From positions 2,170,001 to 2,234,000 of the forward strand of contig NC_088117.1 in NCBI RefSeq assembly GCF_036370855.1: a stretch of DNA of 64,000 nucleotides, read 5' to 3'. The stretch's first letter is position 1; each line of letters opens with the position of its first letter. A program made the translations under genes and the position numbers. The stretch comes from Dromaius novaehollandiae (lineage: Eukaryota > Chordata > Aves > Casuariiformes > Dromaiidae). Under the pieces are notes generated by a model. The model made no database searches, had not been told where the DNA came from, and worked only from the letters and a program-made list of their open reading frames with translations. Of this stretch, positions 59,101 through 64,000 are shown one piece after another.

Positions 59101-59463
59101 TTCCAGCTAGCAGGGAAGACTCCTTGGTGCTCTGTGATGAAAAGGCTGTATGTGCTGTAAGGCCAGTCACAGGAACAAAACTCTGCTCAGGCTCACTGGG
59201 CATGCCAGTCGAGATGAGTGTTTATCCCCATCTTGGTGACAAACCATAAAGCCTGCCTGAAGTTTGGGGAAGAACTGGCCTTACCAAGGAGGAGCTGGCA
59301 TCAAATTGAGAACTGGTAGCTGAGTTCTTCCCAAGGACCCTACCTTGGTGCTGGGAGGCAGAAGTACCTCCTTCACATTTACGACAGTCAGTATGAGGGC
59401 AATGATGCTGAAGACACAGGTGGCTGCCAGGAGAGCTGCCACAGCCTTGGCTTTGTACTCCAT
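53003..59463 (-). CDS. ENTPD8: Ectonucleoside triphosphate diphosphohydrolase 8 (NTPDase8), 9 coding exons, 493 residues
   Basis: Cell-surface enzyme that hydrolyses extracellular nucleoside tri- and diphosphates with Ca2+ or Mg2+; the chicken orthologue was described as the oviduct/liver ecto-ATP-diphosphohydrolase. Coding exons in transcript order: 59344-59463, 58730-58847, 57464-57614, 56766-56925, 55986-56216, 55052-55315, 54367-54477, 53854-53988, 53003-53194. All phases join. N-terminal membrane helix about 8-30. ACR1 FDAGSTHT (45-52), ACR2 GATAGMR (121-127), ACR3 GNEEGSFGW (163-171, with the catalytic Glu), ACR4 DLGGASTQ (203-210), ACR5 around WAFCN (376-380), C-terminal helix about 468-489 followed by a short cytoplasmic tail ending FWKPK. 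Several NxT/S sites (NTS, NYS, NIT, NLT, NST) fit a glycosylated ectodomain. All catalytic motifs are intact. ENTPD1/2/3 were considered; the close match to chicken NTPDase8 and the NOXA1 neighbour decide. Confidence 0.97.
53854..53988 (-). CDS. ENTPD8: ENTPD8 exon 8 (residues 386-430)
   Basis: The acceptor is AATGGCCTTCCCAG and the donor is GTAAAA; the exon is 45 codons. It encodes [20 protein letters not shown], strongly conserved in NTPDase8. Confidence 0.95.
54367..54477 (-). CDS. ENTPD8: ENTPD8 exon 7 (residues 349-385), ACR5
   Basis: The acceptor is GTTATTGCCTAG and the donor is GTAGGA; the exon is 37 codons. It begins [20 protein letters not shown] and includes WAFCNTTW. Confidence 0.95.
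55052..55315 (-). CDS. ENTPD8: ENTPD8 exon 6 (residues 261-348)
   Basis: The acceptor is TGCTCTCTCTAG and the donor is GTAAGG; the exon is 88 codons. It encodes [20 protein letters not shown], the cysteine-rich lobe with [11 protein letters not shown], and [10 protein letters not shown] second in-frame acceptor 18 bases further in is described under findings. Confidence 0.93.
55986..56216 (-). CDS. ENTPD8: ENTPD8 exon 5 (residues 184-260), ACR4
   Basis: The acceptor is TTGTGCGGCTAG and the donor is GTACTA; the exon is 77 codons. It starts [11 protein letters not shown], contains [13 protein letters not shown] (ACR4) and ends LLAALRE. Confidence 0.95.
56766..56925 (-). CDS. ENTPD8: ENTPD8 exon 4 (residues 130-183), ACR3
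   Basis: The acceptor is CTCCTCCCTCGGCAG. It encodes [20 protein letters not shown], holding the catalytic glutamate. The donor after LVK reads AAG|GTTCGG, a poor match to consensus, but both flanking exons fit the family at this junction. Confidence 0.93.
57464..57614 (-). CDS. ENTPD8: ENTPD8 exon 3 (residues 80-130), ACR2
   Basis: The acceptor is TCGTGTTTCAG and the donor is GTACCT. It encodes [18 protein letters not shown] and ends with [11 protein letters not shown], the ACR2 motif. The last Arg codon is split 2/1. Confidence 0.95.
58730..58847 (-). CDS. ENTPD8: ENTPD8 exon 2 (residues 41-80), ACR1
   Basis: The acceptor is CTTCTGCTTCCCCGCAG and the donor is the unusual GTCAGT. It encodes [20 protein letters not shown] (the phosphate-binding ACR1) and a stretch ending SCAVS. 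Confidence 0.95.
59344..59463 (-). CDS. ENTPD8: ENTPD8 exon with start codon (residues 1-40)
   Basis: Start ATG at 59463-59461, preceded by an acceptor CTTGCAG ending at 59476, so 12 bases of 5' UTR lie in this exon and at least one upstream noncoding exon exists. It encodes [12 protein letters not shown] and the first membrane helix. The donor is GTAGGG. Confidence 0.95.
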
Positions 59464-60739
59464 TCTTCCTTCGACCTGCAAGGACAGCCCCAGTACCCTG
59501 CTCAGCACCATTGTGTTTGCAAGGTCAGTTTTGAAATGCCAGTCTCATGAATGGACATGGGACTTCTCAAGGAGGGGTTTCTCTCATGTCCTAACAAGAG
59601 CTTGAAGCCATTCTGCAATGCACAGCTGGTGTTATAGGAGGCTCTTTGCAATCTAGGGGCAGGGACACCCTCTCTCTGAGTTCTCCCAACCTCGGGGATT
59701 TTCAGCTTGACATTTTCACTCTTTTCAACCTCAGTCCCTGTCTCCCCCATCAGGCTCCTCTCCCCACACAGTCTGGATCCCTCTGCCCTGCTTGATCTAA
59801 CAGCTGGGTGGCAGGTCAGCAGCTCCCTACCTAGTAGCATCAACAGGATAGGCGTGGCAGTGGCTAACCTGAGTCACAGACTGGTAGTGGGACCGTACAC
59901 TGGCAGCTCCCAAGTGGGCCATCCCCTCTGGGATGCAGAGCCACATCCCTTTGGCACCTGCTTGCTGTCATCATACCCTGCACCCTCACAAAACTTGTCC
60001 CATGAGACTTGGGACCACCAGGACACATATGTTGCCCAGCAGTCCCATGACTGCCCTGAGAGGCTTCTCTCTGCTTCAGGTAGGGGAACAGCATCTCCTT
60101 GACTGCGTGACTCCTCCTGCCTTGTCCGGATATCCTTGGCTCTTGGTAAATACACAGCAGATAAGCAAACACACAGGGACTGTGTCCCAGCCTGCAGGCA
60201 ATCTCCAAGCCCCTCCTGTAGCCCGAAGGGTAGGCTGAAAGGTGTTAGAGTCCGAAAGTTCTCACTGATTTGGGGTGCACATGAGCCCACCAACCAAGAT
60301 GCCTGTGTGCAGACAGACACAGTATTTTGCTTGAAAGAAGGCAAGGCTAGCAGGGCACTGAAGAGCCCTGAGTAAATGAAGTGAAGTGCTGCACCTCCCC
60401 CTTATTTGAGCAGGAGCTCGGTTCCTGGCAGAATCAGCCCTAAGGCATCAGTAAGAAATTGCAGCTGAGAAGCAAAGCCAGAGAATCTGGCTCTCTGCAA
60501 CAGCTTCAACACACAGCAGCTAATACATCTCCATGGACAGTGCAGGTGTGGTCTTCAACACACACAAACCTCTCCCACCTCTTCCTCCATTGCCCTGCTT
60601 CTCCCAGCCAGCATGCACCAGCAAGGAGGGAGGCTAACCTACATCTACTGTGCTGGATTGCAATCCAGACTCTAGATGAGTGGCAGACACCTTGAGAACC
60701 CTGGACAAAGAGTCATTTAACCCAACCAGTGCTTTGGGC

Positions 60740-60790
60740 CTTGGAGCTGTCACTTTTTATGCAGTTCTCCTGGGAGCACATAAAAAGACA
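60740..60790 (-). promoter_or_regulatory. Possible ENTPD8 promoter element (TATA-like)
   Basis: The minus strand reads CTGCATAAAAAGTGAC and, just upstream of it, CTTTTTATGTGCTCCC. Downstream, TTAAATGACTCTTTGTCC resembles sites for liver and gut nuclear factors. This fits a tissue-restricted gene with a TATA-type promoter about 1.3 kb upstream of the start-codon exon, but no first-exon donor was clearly identified. Confidence 0.2.
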
Positions 60791-62472
60791 GAGGAATTCT
60801 CTTGCCCCTTAGCCAGACCAGTTCAGTGACTCTGACAGGAGAGGAAAGACATTTGGCAATGTCATGTTTCGGAGTCAGCATCTCCAGTCATGAAAAAGGG
60901 CTACCAATGCCCTGTATAACATGGGATGTATTATGATAAATAGCAGCCATTCTCTTATGTCTCACATACTTCAAACAGGGAACATGGGAATACAAGAAAC
61001 CTTTATTAAACCTTTTCTTACAGCCAAGAGCCCTTCTCTGTATTGTAGCTACAGCAAGAAGAAATTGTATATAAGTAGGTTACAAATTCCCATATCATCA
61101 CATCTCTAGTCCGATCAGCCCTGTGAGAATCTCTGCTAGACTTTGTTTGTACTTGGGGCTTTGCAGGCGGAACCTTGCTTGCAAGAGCAGTCCAGTGTGG
61201 ACACAGCTTGTCTGGCAGGGGCATGCTTGCCAGCAAGAACCTGTCCGCCCTAGAGTTTGTGTGGACATAAATGTGTCTTTGGGAAGTAATTCCTCTGCTC
61301 AAGGCAATACTGCAGTGGAGAAAGCCTAGCCCAGCCCACATCCTGGAAAAATCTGTCCTGAGCACCATGTGATGGGTCAGTAAGGATTTTTTTTTAGCTT
61401 CTGTGAGTTAACTCTGTGCCATCCTGCATGCAGAAGCAGGTGGGAAACCAGCTCTACCACCTCTTGGTAGGAACAAATTTATACTTTGATTCTGCAGGAG
61501 GTAACAGCTGAAGGAAGCACAGAGTCCATGAGGCCCAAGGGAGGAGAGCAGGATATGAGGAGCAAGCCCAGGAGGACGAAAGCAAAGAAGGAGGAGTGCA
61601 AAAAGCTGATCAAACCACCCAGTGTTTCATTGGCACCTCAGGAATGGTGGGCAGTGATACCCACTCCTCTACATGGGCCCGTCGCCCTTAGGGAAGCAAG
61701 TTCAGTGCATGAACAGAAGGGATAGGGCGGCAGTGGTGATGCTCCCAAAGTTAAAAAAGAGGTGTGTTGCTGCATGGCTCTGAAAGAAGCAATCCCAGAC
61801 AGTTCAGCTTTCCAATGTGGAAAGTTCACAGCTGCACATATCGCTTTGATTGTTCTTGCACTAGTTTATTGACTGGACACAATAAAGTGCTATATAAACA
61901 TCTGTGGGACATCACTCATCTTGCAGTGTTCCTCACTAGGAGGGAGGGCGGCCTTAAAATTCAGGAGATAAGGCTTAGAGACACTGCTGTATCTAAACTC
62001 TGTGTTTCTTAGGAAAATGGAAAACTGGATTTCCCTACCACGCAGATTTGAGATTTGGAAGTCAGAAAGACTCTTAAGATCTATAAGCAAGGAGACAAAT
62101 TTGCATTTTGGGAGCATGAATCTTTGCCATGCTGAGTGGTCCCCTCCTTCCCATCTCTCTCAGTCTCAGTCCCCAGCACTGGGACTCTGCAGTGCCACCA
62201 TCCCCCTGTGCCCCAGCACCACAGGGACATCGCACTGGTGAACAACCAGCATTTCAGGACACAGCTCTCGCAGCATTTCAAGTACCAGCCATCTCCCTCC
62301 AGCCTCTCCTAGCAAGGAGCCAGCGGAGTGTGTCCATGCCCCAGCACCCAGCTCTGCTGCTGCCCAGGGGTGCTCAGCTGGGTCTCAGCCCACCCATGCA
62401 CAGCCTCCCGTGAGCAGAGCCATGCTTCCAGAGAGAAAACATCCCTGGCACCCTCCTTTGCCCGATGCTCAC

Positions 62473-62560
62473 CTGTGCTGCTCCCAGCGTGGGGGTGATG
62501 CTGAGACTGGGGCTGGACGGCCAGCTCGTGTTAGCGTCAGTGCAAACCTGGGAGTGCGGA
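62473..62560 (-). other. Possible noncoding upstream exon of ENTPD8
   Basis: On the minus strand GGGAGCAGCACAG is followed by a strong donor GTGAGC, with exon end at 62473. An exon ending here could splice to the acceptor at 59476 before the ENTPD8 start codon. The upstream limit is arbitrary and the pairing is unproven. Confidence 0.25.
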
Positions 62561-64000
62561 GCCCTGCTCCTGGGACAAAGGCTGCCCTGGAGTCCCCAGG
62601 ATATGGCCCTCCCCTTGGCCCAGGACCAACAACCTGCCCAGGGAGGCAGCTTGTCCAGGAGGCAGCAGGAAGGCTGAGGCAAGGCTCTTGGTTGGAGAGC
62701 CAGCATGGAAATAGCCTGCAGTATTAACCATTTACTTGCTGGTGGGCACAGCAGTCTGTCTTGCCAGGCACTACCTAAGATACCCATGGCAGGGGGTGGT
62801 TCTGGGTCCCTGCAGTGCCCTGAAGCATGGAAAGGGTTCAGCCTGGATGCAGCTCTCCCTGAAGTTCATGATGAATCCTGGCCATCACCATGGCCATCTC
62901 GGGGAATCCCAGGTCTCGCAGGCAGGCTGAGCCAAGGATGAGGGTACCACCTGAGGTCTGGGAGAGGGGGGTCCTGTCCCACAGACACCCCTGCCCACCT
63001 TTGCTGCATAAACACATTGCATGGGCCAAACCTGTTTACCACAGCACTGCTGCTATTGCTGAGCTCTGCTGTCACCTGCACTGCCCCACTGCAGGCAGAG
63101 TCAGGCAGGCAGAGGGGCCCAGGGCCAAAACGGGAGGGCCCTGGCAGGCAGGGACCCACCTCCATGGCCTGGGGACCCATCTCCAGGTACTGATGCAGAT
63201 GCACACAAGTGGGGAGGGCTAAGTCCATACCCTAAACACGGCTGCTGGAACTGGCTTGGAAGAGCGCGGCTCCTCCTGAAGCGCTGAGCCGGTGCAAAGT
63301 GCCCGCCCAGGACAAGCAGGCGGGGGAACCCGGACGTTGGAGCCCAGCTCTGGTTGCGCTTTCACTTTGAGCTCCTCTGCTAGGACTGGGCTCTGGCAGG
63401 GCCCGCGGAGGGAGGGCCGCCCTCTGCAGAGGGAGCCCTGGGGTCTGCTCAGCCCTGCCCAGCTCGGTGCACCCACACCCAAGGAGGAAGGAGTGGGGCC
63501 CTCTCGGGAACAGGTATGGCAGGGGTGGCCGGGTTTGCCTGCCACCCCCTTCCCAAGGGCTGGGCATGTGCAAGGCAGAAGGGCAGCCTTCGACTCTGCC
63601 TTTTCCCATAGTAGGGAGTTGCTGGTGTGATCGCATTGGGGTTATCTTCCCAGCATACGGTCCTGGGCCTGGAAAGAGGGCCAAGCCTTCCCAGCTCAGT
63701 TTTAGGGGTCCCTAGTGACTGGGGTTTTTCTCCTGCTTGCGAAGAGCAGGTTTGTGAGGCTGTTAGGCCCTGGAGGGGTAGTTTCCACATTCAGAGTGAC
63801 CTGGGCTCTGTGCCCCAGCTGTAAAGTCTCCCTAAAGCTCCAGGATGGCACATTTCCCCGAGGCAACACTGCTGCCCTGGTGTGCTTTTTCACCAGTTAG
63901 GCAGCTCCTGAGATCGCAGGGAAAATAGGGAGCTTGAAGGAGCAGGAGACACTCAGGGAGCAGACAGTTAGGTTGGCACTGGCCTTACATGATCTTTTCT

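Larger units (their letters stand above)
59477..64000. other. Upstream flank of ENTPD8
   Basis: About 4.5 kb of moderately GC-rich sequence with no recognisable coding exon. It must contain, or lie close to, the ENTPD8 promoter and at least one noncoding exon, because the start-codon exon is preceded by an acceptor. Candidate sites are listed separately. In mammals the next gene on this side is NSMF; nothing of it is recognised here. Confidence 0.5.

Noticed and set aside
53003-59463. Assignment of the minus-strand gene to ENTPD2 or ENTPD1
   Set aside because: The protein follows chicken NTPDase8 along its whole length, including both membrane helices, and NOXA1 is the expected neighbour of ENTPD8.
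1-64000. CRISPR arrays, phage or bacterial-type systems
   Set aside because: No regularly spaced repeats, operons or prokaryotic coding density occur. The window is spliced vertebrate DNA.

Overview
This window is vertebrate nuclear DNA, most likely from a bird. Genes are split into short exons with GT/AG introns. A CpG island sits on a divergent promoter, introns are AT-rich, and the recognisable repeats are CR1 LINE fragments and old MIR-like SINEs. The ENTPD8 protein read here closely resembles the chicken NTPDase8 as I remember it, but is not identical. The order (minus-strand unit) - NOXA1 (+) - ENTPD8 (-) matches the human 9q34.3 order EXD3 - NOXA1 - ENTPD8.

Region 1 to about 36.2 kb is AT-rich and gene-poor. 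It holds degenerate CR1 and MIR copies, simple repeats, and a few minus-strand exon candidates with good splice sites at 29255-29322 and 22270-22667; the latter carries an AATAAA. By position it probably contains the 5' part or introns of the minus-strand neighbour, EXD3 in mammals. I could not recognise any EXD3 coding exon, so no symbol is assigned. Region 36.3-38.2 kb is a dense CpG island containing at least one clear minus-strand first-exon donor (37163) and the NOXA1 start codon (38023).

Region 38.0-52.1 kb is NOXA1 on the plus strand. I resolved 15 coding exons whose phases all join, giving a 512-residue protein: TPR array with Rac-binding residues, activation segment, a central SH3-like domain, proline-rich linker, PB1 domain and C-terminal SH3. 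The central SH3-like domain is the most interesting feature, because mammalian NOXA1 lacks it while the paralogue p67phox (NCF2) has it.

Region 52.7-59.5 kb is ENTPD8 on the minus strand, tail to tail with NOXA1. Nine coding exons join in phase to give a 493-residue ecto-nucleotidase with two terminal membrane helices and the apyrase-conserved regions. Region 59.5-64 kb is its upstream flank, with only weak candidates for a promoter or 5' untranslated exon.

The two identified genes do not form a pathway. NOXA1 activates the superoxide-producing NADPH oxidase NOX1, and ENTPD8 hydrolyses extracellular nucleotides. No CRISPR array, phage, operon or other prokaryotic system is present.
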